Origin: Geomonas edaphica
Lineage (GTDB): Bacteria > Desulfobacterota > Desulfuromonadia > Geobacterales > Geobacteraceae
Length of the DNA stretch: 64,000 nt
Direction: 5' to 3'
NCBI RefSeq assembly: GCF_004917075.1
Contig: NZ_SSYB01000005.1
Coordinates: 310,001 to 374,000 of the forward strand
Positions 34,318 to 42,965 of the stretch are shown one piece after another. The notes beneath the pieces were generated by a model. It saw only the letters and a list, made by a program, of their open reading frames with translations. It did not search any database and had not been told where the DNA came from. How positions within the stretch are numbered: the first letter of the stretch is position 1; every line of letters begins with the position of its first letter. The position numbers were made by a program, and so were the translations under genes.

Positions 34318-36242
34318 GGGAAGGCTTCCTGGAGCGCATCGCGGCGGGTGTCCTTGTCGGCGACGGCGCCATCGGCACCATGCTCTACGCCAAGGGGGTG
34401 GCGCCGGAGGCAAACTTCGAGCACCTGAACCTGGTGCGTCCGGAGCTCGTGCTGGAGCTGCACCGCGAGTACCTCGACGCCGGAGCCCAGGTCATCGAGA
34501 CCAACACCTTCGGCGCCAACTGCGCCAAGCTCTCCGCCATCGGTCTGGGCGCCAAGGTGGCCGAGGTCAACCGCAAGGGGGCGCAGCTCGCGAAAAGCGC
34601 CGCGTCTGGTCGTGACGTCTTCGTGGCCGGCTCCATCGGTCCGCTCGGGCGCGGCAAGGCGGAACTCTCCGCCGAGCAGATCGCGGAGTACTTCCGGGTC
34701 CAGTCGTCGGCCCTCGCCGACGGTGGCGTGGATCTGCTGATCCTTGAGACCTTCTCTGAGCTCGACGAGCTCCTCACAGCGCTTGCCGCCGCAAAAGAGA
34801 CCGGGCTCCCGGTGGTCGCCAACCTAGCCTTCGGTGAAGGGGGGCGTCTCCCCGGCGGGACCCGCGCCGAGGACGCCGCGCAGCGCCTTGCCGCAGCCGG
34901 GGCTGACCTAGTCGGTGCCAACTGCGGCGCCGGACCGCTCGAGCTCCTCGCCACGGTGAAGCGGATTGCGGCCGCCTGCTCCCTCCCGATCGCCGCCTAT
35001 CCCAACAGCGGTTTCCCCGAATACCTGGAAGGGCGCTACATCTACCGCACCACGCCCGAGTACTTCGCCGACCGCGCCGAGGAACTGGTCGAAGCCGGTG
35101 CCTCCCTGGTGGGTGGGTGCTGCGGTACCACGCCGGAACACATCAGGGTGATGGCGGAGCGGCTGCAGGGTTCTACCCTATCCCCCAGGGAGAGGGTGCC
35201 CGCTGGGCTGGTGAGTGTGGTAACACGCAGTGAAGAAGTTGCCCGGAGCGAGGCCCTCACCCCCGGCCCCTCTCCCGCCTGCGGACCAGAGCCCTTCGGT
35301 GGGCGCCGGCCCGAAGGGCGAGGGGAGCTCTCAGGCCGTTTCCTCGACGCCTGGGGCGTGGAGCCAGTGATCACCGTTGAACTCGACCCTCCGAAGGGGC
35401 TCGACTGCGAGAGGGTGCTGGCCGGGAGCCGGGCACTCAAGGCGGCTGGGGCGCACGCCATAAACCTCGCCGAGAACCCGCTCGCGCGCGTGCGCATGGG
35501 GAACCTAGCCCTCGCCGCGACTATCCGCCGCGAGGTCGGCATCGAGGTGATCGCCCACGTCACCTGCCGCGACCGTAACCTGATCGGGATGCAGTCCGAC
35601 CTGATGGGGGCGAGCCTTTTGGGGGTCACCTCCATCCTCGCCGTCACCGGCGATCCCGCGAGCCTTGGCGACGAGGCCGGGGCCTCCTCGGTCTTCGACC
35701 TCAACTCGTTCACTCTCCTTAAGCTTTTGAGCGATCTGAACCGCGGGGTGAACGCGCTCGGCAACCCGATCGGCGCCGGTACCGGCTTCACCTTGGGGGC
35801 CGCCTTCAACCCGAACACGCAGCGGATGGACGTGCAGGTGGGGCGCCTCGAGAAGAAGGTCGCCAACGGCGCCCGCTTCGTCCAGACCCAGCCGATCTAC
35901 GACATCGCCCGTTTCGAGGAGATGATGGAGCGCACCGCCGGTCTTGGTATCCCCATCCTACCCGGCGTGTTGCCGCTGGTATCCGGGCGTAACGCCGAGT
36001 TTCTGCACAACGAGGTCCCTGGCATCGTCATCCCCGAGGAGATCCGGAAGCGCATGGCCGGGAAGACCGGCGAGGAAGGAGTCGCCGAGGGGCTTGCCAT
36101 AGCCAGGGAATTCATCGAGGCGGCAGGCGCCAAGGCGGGCGGGTTTTACCTCATCCCCCCCTTCGGCAAATACGAGATCGCTGTGGAACTGGTTAGATTC
36201 ATAAAAGAGAAAACCCGAAAAGCGGCTTTTAACTTATTTTGA
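34314..36242 (+). CDS. Bifunctional homocysteine S-methyltransferase / methylenetetrahydrofolate reductase
   Basis: 642 residues. The N-terminal methyltransferase domain (1-285) has GDGAIGTMLYAKG, ETNTFGAN, the zinc cysteines in GANCGAGP and GGCCGTTPEHIR. The C-terminal MetF-type domain (about 345-640) has VTVELDPPKGLDC-like motifs, AVTGDPASLG, GAAFNPNT and FVQTQPIYD. Together they make 5-methyl-THF and use a methyl donor to form methionine, like Bacillus YitJ. The linker (about 288-339) is unlike either family. It encodes STLSPRERVPAGL and LTPGPSPACGPEP, the translation of hairpin repeats at 35175-35331. The start overlaps the pyrophosphatase stop (ATGA). Confidence 0.94.
   Translation: MREGFLERIAAGVLVGDGAIGTMLYAKGVAPEANFEHLNLVRPELVLELHREYLDAGAQVIETNTFGANCAKLSAIGLGAKVAEVNRKGAQLAKSAASGRDVFVAGSIGPLGRGKAELSAEQIAEYFRVQSSALADGGVDLLILETFSELDELLTALAAAKETGLPVVANLAFGEGGRLPGGTRAEDAAQRLAAAGADLVGANCGAGPLELLATVKRIAAACSLPIAAYPNSGFPEYLEGRYIYRTTPEYFADRAEELVEAGASLVGGCCGTTPEHIRVMAERLQGSTLSPRERVPAGLVSVVTRSEEVARSEALTPGPSPACGPEPFGGRRPEGRGELSGRFLDAWGVEPVITVELDPPKGLDCERVLAGSRALKAAGAHAINLAENPLARVRMGNLALAATIRREVGIEVIAHVTCRDRNLIGMQSDLMGASLLGVTSILAVTGDPASLGDEAGASSVFDLNSFTLLKLLSDLNRGVNALGNPIGAGTGFTLGAAFNPNTQRMDVQVGRLEKKVANGARFVQTQPIYDIARFEEMMERTAGLGIPILPGVLPLVSGRNAEFLHNEVPGIVIPEEIRKRMAGKTGEEGVAEGLAIAREFIEAAGAKAGGFYLIPPFGKYEIAVELVRFIKEKTRKAAFNLF
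35175..35331. repeat. Hairpin repeats inserted in frame in the domain linker of the methionine-synthesis gene
   Basis: The first hairpin is ACCCTATCCC / GGGAGAGGGT (35175-35184 and 35188-35197). The second element (35255-35331) starts CTCACCCCCGGCCCCTCTCC, contains the inverted pair GCCCTTCGG / CCGAAGGGC, and ends GGCGAGGGGAGCTC. Its left edge resembles the repeat at 9492-9515. Both preserve the reading frame. Confidence 0.75.
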
Positions 36243-36275
36243 CCTGCATCAATTTCAATCGAGACTAAGGAGCAG

Positions 36276-36956
36276 ATGATGACCGAGATGAAGAAAGACA
36301 TCCTGCAAAAAGGCGCCATCCTGCAGCGCGACCGTGAGACCTACGCCATCGCGCCGCATATCCCCGGGGGCTTCACCGACACCGCCACGCTGAGAAAGAT
36401 CTGTGACGTGGCCGACAAGTACGGGCTCACCCTGAAGATCACCTCGGCGCAGCGCATCGCCATGTTCGGCGTGAAGGAAGAAGAACTGGACGCGGTCTGG
36501 ACCGACCTCGCCGAGGAGCCGGGTGCCGCCATCGGCCTGTGCGTGAGAAGCATCCGGATCTGCCCCGGCACCCAACAGTGCAAGCGTGCGGTGCTCGACT
36601 CCGCGTCGCTCGGCCTCAAGCTGGACAAGATCTACCACGCCATGGAACTCCCCAACAAGATGAAGATGGGGGTCTCCGGCTGCCTGCTCGCCTGCGCCGA
36701 GTCCGGCGTGAAGGACATCGGCATCGTTGGCCACAACAAGGGGTGGCGCGTCCTCGTCGGGGGGAATGCGGGTCCCCGTCCGCGCCTGGGCGAGATGCTC
36801 GTGGACAACATCCAGACCGAAGAAGAAGTGCTCGAGGTGGTAGCAAAGGTGGTAGAGGTCTACAAGAACGACCCGCAGCAGGGGCGATTGGGTAGGCTGA
36901 TAGAGGAGATCGGCATCGAGGCTTTCCGTGCCCGCGTCCTCGGCACGCAGCAGTAG
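36276..36956 (+). CDS. Small siroheme sulfite/nitrite reductase-like protein
   Basis: 226 residues. An N-terminal ferredoxin-like half (GGFTDTATLRKICDVADKYG, LKITSAQRIAMFGV) and the siroheme-[4Fe-4S] motif split as CPGTQQC and GCLLAC (C-X5-C ... C-X3-C). This is the compact single-repeat type related to assimilatory-like sulfite reductases and NirB/NirD-type halves. A role in sulfur or nitrite metabolism, or in siroheme-dependent electron transfer, is likely; the substrate is unknown. AAGGAG precedes the ATG. ttcA, a thio-transfer gene, follows 55 bp downstream. Confidence 0.88.
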   Translation: MMTEMKKDILQKGAILQRDRETYAIAPHIPGGFTDTATLRKICDVADKYGLTLKITSAQRIAMFGVKEEELDAVWTDLAEEPGAAIGLCVRSIRICPGTQQCKRAVLDSASLGLKLDKIYHAMELPNKMKMGVSGCLLACAESGVKDIGIVGHNKGWRVLVGGNAGPRPRLGEMLVDNIQTEEEVLEVVAKVVEVYKNDPQQGRLGRLIEEIGIEAFRARVLGTQQ

Positions 36957-37011
36957 GTCAGGGTGAGAGCGGCAACGATGACAAGAAAAGATCTACGCGC
37001 GGGAGGGACAC

Positions 37012-37779
37012 GTGGCGCTTATTGAGGACGCGCTCTTCACGCGCATCAAGAATAGGGTCGGCAGGGCAATTTCGGAGTTTGACCTTATCTCGGAAGGGGA
37101 CCGCGTCGCGGTCGCGGTTTCAGGGGGGAAGGATTCCTACGCGATGCTGCACGTGCTGGAGACCCTGCGTCGGCGCGCTCCGGTGCGCTACGAACTGGTC
37201 GCCATCAACATCGATTCCGGCTACCGGGGGTACCGCGCCGACATCATCGAGGAGCACCTGAAGGAGCACGGCTTCACCTATCACATGGAGAAGACCGAGC
37301 ACTACGACATCATCTCCGAGAAGCGGCGCCCGAACTCCTCCTACTGCTCGATCTGCGCGAGGCTAAAGCGCGGCACCCTGTACACCCTCGCGCAGCAGAT
37401 GGGGTGCAACAAGCTCGCGCTCGGGCACCACATGGATGATTTCGTCGAGACGCTGCTTTTAAACCAGTTCTTCGTCGGCTCACTGAAGGCGATGGCCCCG
37501 AGCATGCTGGCGGACAACGGCGTCACTACGGTCATCAGGCCGCTGGTCTACGTTCCGGAGAAGGATATTATCCCGTTCTCGCGCAACAACCGTTTTCCCG
37601 TGGTCTGCTGCTGCTGTCCCGTCTGCGGGACCGCGGACCTGCAGCGCAAGAGGATGAAGGAACTCCTCTCCACCTTGGAGCGGGACAACCCCTTCGTGAA
37701 AAACAGCCTCCTGAAGGCCTTGTCCAACGTCCACCCGCGCCATTTGCTGGACAAGGGGTTGACGAGAAAGCCCTCCTGA
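37012..37779 (+). CDS. ttcA: tRNA 2-thiocytidine synthetase TtcA-like protein
   Basis: 255 residues from GTG 37012 with GGGAGGG upstream. PP-loop SGGKDS at 37-42, then INIDSGYRGYR, the CSICARLKRG cysteines that hold a [4Fe-4S] cluster, and LALGHHMDDFVETLLLN. It adenylates and thiolates C32 of certain tRNAs in the cytoplasm. The C-terminal CCCCPVCG is cysteine-rich beyond the standard motif. Related TtuA/Ncs6 enzymes are an alternative. A small frame on the opposite strand with a strong ribosome site overlaps its 3' end. Confidence 0.88.
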   Translation: MALIEDALFTRIKNRVGRAISEFDLISEGDRVAVAVSGGKDSYAMLHVLETLRRRAPVRYELVAINIDSGYRGYRADIIEEHLKEHGFTYHMEKTEHYDIISEKRRPNSSYCSICARLKRGTLYTLAQQMGCNKLALGHHMDDFVETLLLNQFFVGSLKAMAPSMLADNGVTTVIRPLVYVPEKDIIPFSRNNRFPVVCCCCPVCGTADLQRKRMKELLSTLERDNPFVKNSLLKALSNVHPRHLLDKGLTRKPS

Positions 37780-37862
37780 CGCAGGTCGGCGATGATGTCC
37801 TTCACGGTGATGTGCCCGCAGTAGATGACGATTCCCACGGCTCCTATGACCATCGGTTCCAT
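37548..37862 (-). CDS. Possible small protein antisense to the ttcA 3' end
   Basis: 104 codons from an ATG at 37862 with a textbook GGAGGT site 6 bases upstream. The first 28 or so codons lie outside ttcA and read MEPMVIGAVGIVIYCGHI, a hydrophobic start. The remainder is antisense to ttcA and looks like shadow sequence. It may be the surviving 5' end of a gene truncated by ttcA, or a true overlapping gene. I do not recognise a family. Confidence 0.35.
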   Translation of the reverse strand: MEPMVIGAVGIVIYCGHITVKDIIADLRQEGFLVNPLSSKWRGWTLDKAFRRLFFTKGLSRSKVERSSFILLRCRSAVPQTGQQQQTTGKRLLRENGIISFSGT

Positions 37863-37958
37863 GTGCTACCTCCGCTTCGTGTGATGATACGACGGTAGCA
37901 GGTGGTGGCGACAGAAAAAGTCGCAACTATATAAGCTAGGCAAAACAAGGTGAGGTTC

Positions 37959-38951
37959 ATGGCAGAAAAAAAAGTGCAAAAGGTTCGCTTGGCCGTCCAG
38001 TGGGGCTTCCTTCTCTTCTCCCTATACCTGGGAGTAACCTTCTACCGCTTCGTGCTGCACTTCCAAAGCGGCGGCGCCACGCCGTTCGTGGAGCGTCCAA
38101 ACGGCGTCGAGGCCTTTCTCCCCATCTCCGCTCTGGTGAGCCTCAAGGGGTGGATCGTTTCCGGGACCATCAACGACGTGCACCCCGCAGCGCTCGTGGT
38201 CTTTCTGAGTGTGATCGCGATGTCGCTTCTTCTGAAGCGCTCCTTCTGCTCGTGGGTCTGCCCGGTCTCTACGATCACGGAGGTCTGCTGGAAGGTGGGG
38301 TACAAGATCTTCGGGAAAAACTTCAAGATCTGGCTCTGGCTCGACTGGCTGCTGCGTCCCATCAAGTACCTGCTGCTCGCCTTTTTCGTGGTCTCCATCC
38401 TGGGGTTCATGGCGCCTGACAGCGTGAGCGACTTCATCGCAGGCGACTACAACAAGATGGCCGACATCAAGATGCTGGACTTCTTCGTGCACCTCTCGGG
38501 GACGCCGCTCGTGGTGATCGGGATCCTGCTCGCCCTGTCGTTTTTCTTCAAGAACCCGTTCTGCCGTTTCCTCTGCCCTTACGGCGCGCTCCTGGGGCTC
38601 GTCTCCCGTCTGTCGCCGGTCAAGGTGCAGCGTAACGAGAGCGCCTGCATCTCCTGCGGCGGCTGCACAAGGGCCTGCCCCTCTTACATCGACGTGATGC
38701 ACCAGGGGCGGGTCTGCTCCGAGGAGTGCGTCGGCTGCCTGCGCTGCGTGAGCGCCTGCCCGAAGCCGGAGGCGCTGCAGATGAAGGCGAAGAACGGCAA
38801 GGTGATTCCGGGGATGGTGTACGCGGCCCTCGTCGTGGCGGTCTTCATCGGCGGGACCCTCATCGGCCGCGCCACCGGACACTGGCACAGCTCCATCACG
38901 AAGAGTGATTACCAGAGGCTCATCGCCGCACCGCCGTTGGAGCACCCGTAG
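37959..38951 (+). CDS. NapH/CcoG-like membrane ferredoxin (4Fe-4S)
   Basis: 330 residues from the ATG at 37959 behind AAGGTGAGG. About five membrane segments; cytoplasmic-side cysteine pairs CSWVCPVS and CRFLCPYG (the polyferredoxin CXXXCP motifs); then two 4Fe-4S sites CISCGGCTRACP and CVGCLRCVSACP. A last membrane helix (about 282-302) is followed by a short tail. The protein moves electrons across or along the membrane, as NapH does from quinol. No catalytic partner is encoded next to it. Strong terminator downstream. Confidence 0.9.
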   Translation: MAEKKVQKVRLAVQWGFLLFSLYLGVTFYRFVLHFQSGGATPFVERPNGVEAFLPISALVSLKGWIVSGTINDVHPAALVVFLSVIAMSLLLKRSFCSWVCPVSTITEVCWKVGYKIFGKNFKIWLWLDWLLRPIKYLLLAFFVVSILGFMAPDSVSDFIAGDYNKMADIKMLDFFVHLSGTPLVVIGILLALSFFFKNPFCRFLCPYGALLGLVSRLSPVKVQRNESACISCGGCTRACPSYIDVMHQGRVCSEECVGCLRCVSACPKPEALQMKAKNGKVIPGMVYAALVVAVFIGGTLIGRATGHWHSSITKSDYQRLIAAPPLEHP

Positions 38952-39001
38952 TCCATGCCCCCTCCCCCGGAGGGCGGAGTGACAACTGCAGTAAAAACGA
39001 A

Positions 39002-39040
39002 AAGAGGGGACGGTATCGCTACCGTCCCCTCTTGTTATTT
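39002..39040 (+). terminator. Strong intrinsic terminator after the membrane ferredoxin
   Basis: A perfect 14-bp stem (AAGAGGGGACGGTA / TACCGTCCCCTCTT, 39002-39015 and 39020-39033) with loop TCGC, then GTTATTTT. Confidence 0.9.
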
Positions 39041-39105
39041 TCAGAATGGCGAGGGTGAAAATGGATCGTGCCGTTTCGCCCCTTTTCCCGCCTGATTCTC
39101 TCTAC

Positions 39106-39525
39106 TTACCCTTCCTCTTCCTCGCCGAGTGCGATCTCGCGGTAGGCGCGGTCCTCTTCGAAGCGTTTGGTCTGCGCCTGCTGCTTCTCGAGGTCCGCCT
39201 TGCACTTCACGCAGTGGCGGGCGAAGGGAACGATCTTAAGCCTCCCCATCGGGATCTCTTCCTCGCACTCCTCGCAGATGCCGTACTCGCCTTCTTCGAG
39301 GCGAAGTAACGCCTCGTCTATATTGCGCAATTTCTCGCGCTCCCGGTCACCCAGCAAAAGGCCGAGCTCGCGGTCGCGCTCGCTGGAAGCCTGGTCGTAG
39401 ATGTCGCCGCTCGGCTCGTTGATCGGTGCATCAGAACCGGACTTGACAGTCTTGTTAATCTCTTTAAGCGTCTCCTCTTTCATTTTGAGGAGCATCGCTT
39501 TCATTTCTTCAGGTTTTTCAGTCAT
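39106..39525 (-). CDS. DksA/TraR-family C4 zinc-finger regulator
   Basis: 139 residues from the ATG at 39525 (MTEKPEEMKAMLLKMKEETL). An upstream frame to 39573 exists but is less likely. A long coiled-coil helix pair is followed by the zinc finger CEECEEEIPMGRLKIVPFAR ending in HCVKC, i.e. four cysteines as CXXC...CXXC. DksA-type proteins bind in the RNA polymerase secondary channel and, with ppGpp, control growth-related promoters. The acidic coiled-coil tip (YDQASSERDRELG) retains the DxxA pattern. Confidence 0.92.
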   Translation of the reverse strand: MTEKPEEMKAMLLKMKEETLKEINKTVKSGSDAPINEPSGDIYDQASSERDRELGLLLGDREREKLRNIDEALLRLEEGEYGICEECEEEIPMGRLKIVPFARHCVKCKADLEKQQAQTKRFEEDRAYREIALGEEEEG

Positions 39526-39609
39526 GTATAAACTATCTCCGTTGTTTCTTAATACCCTCAAAAAGCGACGCAATAATACAGCAATAGAGGTTCATGTCAA
39601 GTTAAAAGC

Positions 39610-40956
39610 CTACTCTATGATCTCCCCAATCAGGTCATAGTCTGAAGAATCAGTTATCTTCAATCTGACTATGTCACCGACATTGGCATTGCCTGCGGTG
39701 ATGTAAACCTGACCGTCCACATCGGGTGCCTGACGAGAGGAACGCCCCTTCAGAAGCAGCTCGGTTTCCTCACTGTACCCCTCGACCAGCACGTCCTCCT
39801 CGCTGTCCACCAGGGTCCGGTTGTGCTTGAAGGAGACGCGCGCCTGGGTGCGCATCAGCTTCTTGTGACGTTCGCGCTTCACGCGCTCAGAAACCTGGTC
39901 CGCCATCTCGGCGGCCGGGGTTCCCTCCTCGCGCGAGTAGCAGAAGACGCCGAGGCGGTCGAAGCGGGTCTCTTCCACGAACTGCAGGAGCTTCTTGAAG
40001 TCCTCGTTGGTCTCGCCCGGGAAACCGACGATGAGCGAGGTGCGGATGGCGATGTCCGGGATCTCGCGGCGCAGCTTCTTGATCAGGGTGCGGATGTCGT
40101 CCTCGCCGCTTCTGCGCTTCATGTTCTTAAGGACCGGATCGGCTATGTGCTGGATCGGGAGGTCCAAGTACTTGCAGACCTTGGGCTCGTTCTTTATGAG
40201 CTCGATGAGTGAGTCCCTCACCCCGTCCGGGTAGGCGTACAGGAGCCTGATCCACTTGAGCCCCTCGAGCTTCGCGAGCTCCTGGACCAACTGCTCGAGG
40301 CTCGGCTTTTCGGGGAGATCACGGCCGTAGGCGGTGATGTCCTGGGCGATCAGGTTCAGCTCCTTCACCCCTGCCGCCACGAGCGATTTGGCCTCCGCCA
40401 TGAGCGTCGCGAAGGGGCGGGAGCGGTGTGCGCCGCGCAGCGAGGGTATGACGCAGTAGGAGCAGTTGTTCGAGCACCCTTCCGCGATCTTCAGGTACGC
40501 GGTGTAGTGCGGCGAGGACTGCAGGCGCGGCAGCTCGTCGTTGTAGACGAAGTTCGGGTCGCCGGTGTAGCAGAGCTGGGTGTCGGTCCCCTTCTTCTCC
40601 GCGATGATTTCCGCGATGCGCGGGTAGTCGCCGGTGCCGATGAAGATGTCCACTTCCGGAAGCTCTTTCGCGAGCTCCTCCTGGTAGCGCTGCGGCAGGC
40701 AGCCGGTCACGATCAGGAGCTTGCAGCGCGCGTCGTGCTTTCGGTCCGCCAGGTCGAGGATGGTGTCGATGCTCTCCTGCTTCGCCTCTTTTATGAAGGA
40801 GCAGGTGTTCACCACGATGATGTCGGCCTGCATCTCATCGGTGGTGACTTCGTACTCGTCCTTGGAGAGGTAGCCCAGCATAACCTCGGCGTCCACCAGG
40901 TTCTTCGGGCAGCCCAGGCTCACCAGGCTCACTTTTTCCTTAATCTTCTGGTTCAA
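39610..40956 (-). CDS. rimO: Ribosomal protein S12 methylthiotransferase RimO
   Basis: 448 residues from a TTG at 40956 preceded by GAGGGG; this puts the first residues at [19 protein letters not shown], as in the family. The longer frame to 41043 starts with antisense-like Ser/Thr/Arg. UPF0004 domain with three cysteines, radical-SAM motif CSNNCSYC, and a C-terminal TRAM domain. It adds a methylthio group to Asp89 of S12. It follows yajQ by about 20 bp. Confidence 0.96.
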   Translation of the reverse strand: MNQKIKEKVSLVSLGCPKNLVDAEVMLGYLSKDEYEVTTDEMQADIIVVNTCSFIKEAKQESIDTILDLADRKHDARCKLLIVTGCLPQRYQEELAKELPEVDIFIGTGDYPRIAEIIAEKKGTDTQLCYTGDPNFVYNDELPRLQSSPHYTAYLKIAEGCSNNCSYCVIPSLRGAHRSRPFATLMAEAKSLVAAGVKELNLIAQDITAYGRDLPEKPSLEQLVQELAKLEGLKWIRLLYAYPDGVRDSLIELIKNEPKVCKYLDLPIQHIADPVLKNMKRRSGEDDIRTLIKKLRREIPDIAIRTSLIVGFPGETNEDFKKLLQFVEETRFDRLGVFCYSREEGTPAAEMADQVSERVKRERHKKLMRTQARVSFKHNRTLVDSEEDVLVEGYSEETELLLKGRSSRQAPDVDGQVYITAGNANVGDIVRLKITDSSDYDLIGEIIE

Positions 40957-40975
40957 AAAAATCCCCTCTTCTTGA

Positions 40976-41461
40976 TTAGCTTCTGAAGTTGACGAACTGC
41001 ATGTCGATGTCGAGGTCCTTACCCTTGAGGGTCTTGATGACATCCTGCAGGTCGTCGATGTTTTTGCCGGTGACGCGGAGCTGGTCGTCCTGGATCTGGC
41101 TCTGCACCTTCAGCTTGGTATCCTTGATCACCTGGCCGATCTCTTTCGCCTTCTCCTTGGAGATCCCCACCTGCAAGGTGATGATCTGGCGCACCATGCC
41201 TCCGGAGGCCTGCTCGACCTTGCCGTACTGCAGCGCCTTGGGCGAGATGTTGCGCTTCACGAACTTGGATTGCAGGATGTCGATGACCGCCTTCAGCTTG
41301 AAGTCGTCCTCGGAAAGGACCTTGATGCTTTCCTTCTCCAGGGTCACCTCGCTCTTGCTCCCCTTGAAGTCGTAGCGCTGGCTGATCTCCTTCACGGTCT
41401 GGTTGATGGCGTTGTCGACTTCCTGCATGTCGACCTTGGAAACGATGTCGAATGACGGCAT
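40976..41461 (-). CDS. yajQ: YajQ-family nucleotide-binding protein
   Basis: 161 residues from the ATG at 41461 ([20 protein letters not shown]), the full family length. [20 protein letters not shown] and [20 protein letters not shown] match YajQ/UPF0234. Members bind nucleic acids, GTP or cyclic di-GMP; in Xanthomonas a relative is a c-di-GMP effector. It is encoded between lolA and rimO on the same strand. Confidence 0.94.
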   Translation of the reverse strand: MPSFDIVSKVDMQEVDNAINQTVKEISQRYDFKGSKSEVTLEKESIKVLSEDDFKLKAVIDILQSKFVKRNISPKALQYGKVEQASGGMVRQIITLQVGISKEKAKEIGQVIKDTKLKVQSQIQDDQLRVTGKNIDDLQDVIKTLKGKDLDIDMQFVNFRS

Positions 41462-41489
41462 AGAACCCCCTATTAAATTCAAGCTGCTG

Positions 41490-42200
41490 CTATCTGTTCT
41501 TGATGACCTGCACCCCCGAAGGGATCTTGAAGCTGAACTTGCCGCTGGAGATGCCGCGGTTCGTCCTTACGTTGCTGAAGTCCATCCGGGTCGTGTTCCC
41601 GATCTGGTCGACCACCGTGGAGGAGACCACCGGGAAGGGGGTGGAGGGCTTCCCCTTGGCGATGAAGCTCTCGACCGCGTCACCGGAGATGGTGAGCTGC
41701 AGCTTCGCCATGGCGGCGCTCTTCTTGTGCGGGGTGAGCTCCAGCTGGTAGTTGCCGTTTTTGTCCTTCGCGTTGTCGGCGAAGGCGATGGCGAAGTCCT
41801 TGGAGACCTGCCCGAGGCCGGTCAGATAGTTCATGGCGATGCCGTTGCCCGCCTCGAACATCTGCGCGAGGTCCATCACCATGACCTGCTTCTGATCCGG
41901 GATGTAGTACCAGACCGTCTTGCCGTTGGAAACGATCTGCTGCTTCGGCTTGGTGTAGTTGAAGCGGAACATGGAGTCCTTGCTCCCACCCTTCTTGATG
42001 AAGAGCTCGCCCCCCCCCTTCTCGTCGCGCCTGAGCGCTTTGACGTGGCTTTTCTGGCTGAAGTCCGCCTGCAGGTCGTTCAGGGAGGCGTAACCCTGCT
42101 CCAGGGTGCGTACCACCTGGGAGAGCTCGGCGCAGAGGGCGGAACTGACGGAAAGGGTGATCAGGGCGAGACACAGGACGACGGTTCTGGCAATTTTCAT
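41490..42200 (-). CDS. lolA: Outer-membrane lipoprotein carrier LolA
   Basis: 236 residues from the ATG at 42200 (GAGGT 5 bases upstream). Signal peptide [20 protein letters not shown], then [40 protein letters not shown] and [11 protein letters not shown], typical of the LolA half-barrel. It ferries lipoproteins from LolCDE to the outer membrane through the periplasm. Slightly longer than E. coli LolA. LolCDE genes are not in the window. Confidence 0.93.
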   Translation of the reverse strand: MKIARTVVLCLALITLSVSSALCAELSQVVRTLEQGYASLNDLQADFSQKSHVKALRRDEKGGGELFIKKGGSKDSMFRFNYTKPKQQIVSNGKTVWYYIPDQKQVMVMDLAQMFEAGNGIAMNYLTGLGQVSKDFAIAFADNAKDKNGNYQLELTPHKKSAAMAKLQLTISGDAVESFIAKGKPSTPFPVVSSTVVDQIGNTTRMDFSNVRTNRGISSGKFSFKIPSGVQVIKNR

Positions 42201-42317
42201 GATCGACCTCTGAAAATTAGTGAAGGTCTCGGGTGTGGACCCGGGACCCTCGTGGCGCCGCATAAGCGGCGGTTTGACCGGGCATTCTGACATACAACCG
42301 GATATCGTGCAACTGTT

Positions 42318-42917
42318 TCATTGATCGAGGGAGGCGAGCATGGCGCCCAGCGACGTGGGGGAGGGCATGAGGAATATGCTCCCCCCGCAGCGCGAGTCGG
42401 AAACGTCGAAGACCGTGTCGATCATGACCACCTTTTCCCCGTCGGCCCCGGGCTCCATGGCGCGCTCCAGGATCTCTCGTCCGTTGCCGGAGCAAAATGC
42501 CGGGACCGAGGGGAGCAACGTCATCTTTAGCGAGTTGCCTAGGGCGTTCAGGCAGGCCGAGGCGAGGATGTTGCCGACCTCCATGAGGGTGGCCCTTTCC
42601 ATCTCGGAAAGCGGCGTCCCGGGCTGCGGGACCGCCCCGAGGAGGAGCTCGAGGATCCGGTGCGCGTTCTCCTCGAGAAGCATGATCAGGATGCTGCCGC
42701 GCACGTTGCCGAGGATCTGCAACTGCAGCGCGGTGACCTCGTGCGCCTCCATCAGGCCGGTCATCCCCGGGCCGTCGAGCACCTGCAGGCGCGGCACCTG
42801 GATGTGCACCCCTTTACCCATGAGCTGCGACAGGGCGATGGCTGCGTGCTCCATGCCGAGGCTGCACACCTTGGTCAGCGTCTTCAGTTCCGCTTCGTAT
42901 TTTGCCTGGTCAGCCAT
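42318..42917 (-). CDS. cheC: CheC-family CheY-P phosphatase
   Basis: 199 residues. The CheC repeat core LSEMERATLMEVGNILASAC carries the conserved E...N pair. A preceding matching half lies around GMEHAAIALSQLMGKGVHIQ. CheC/CheX/FliY proteins dephosphorylate CheY-P. It is the last gene of the chemotaxis cluster, 48 bp after cheA. No CheD partner is present here. Confidence 0.9.
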   Translation of the reverse strand: MADQAKYEAELKTLTKVCSLGMEHAAIALSQLMGKGVHIQVPRLQVLDGPGMTGLMEAHEVTALQLQILGNVRGSILIMLLEENAHRILELLLGAVPQPGTPLSEMERATLMEVGNILASACLNALGNSLKMTLLPSVPAFCSGNGREILERAMEPGADGEKVVMIDTVFDVSDSRCGGSIFLMPSPTSLGAMLASLDQ

Positions 42918-42965
42918 GTCAGTCTCCGGTGGTTCCCGCGCTGAAGCGGGTAACCGCGATGCGTC

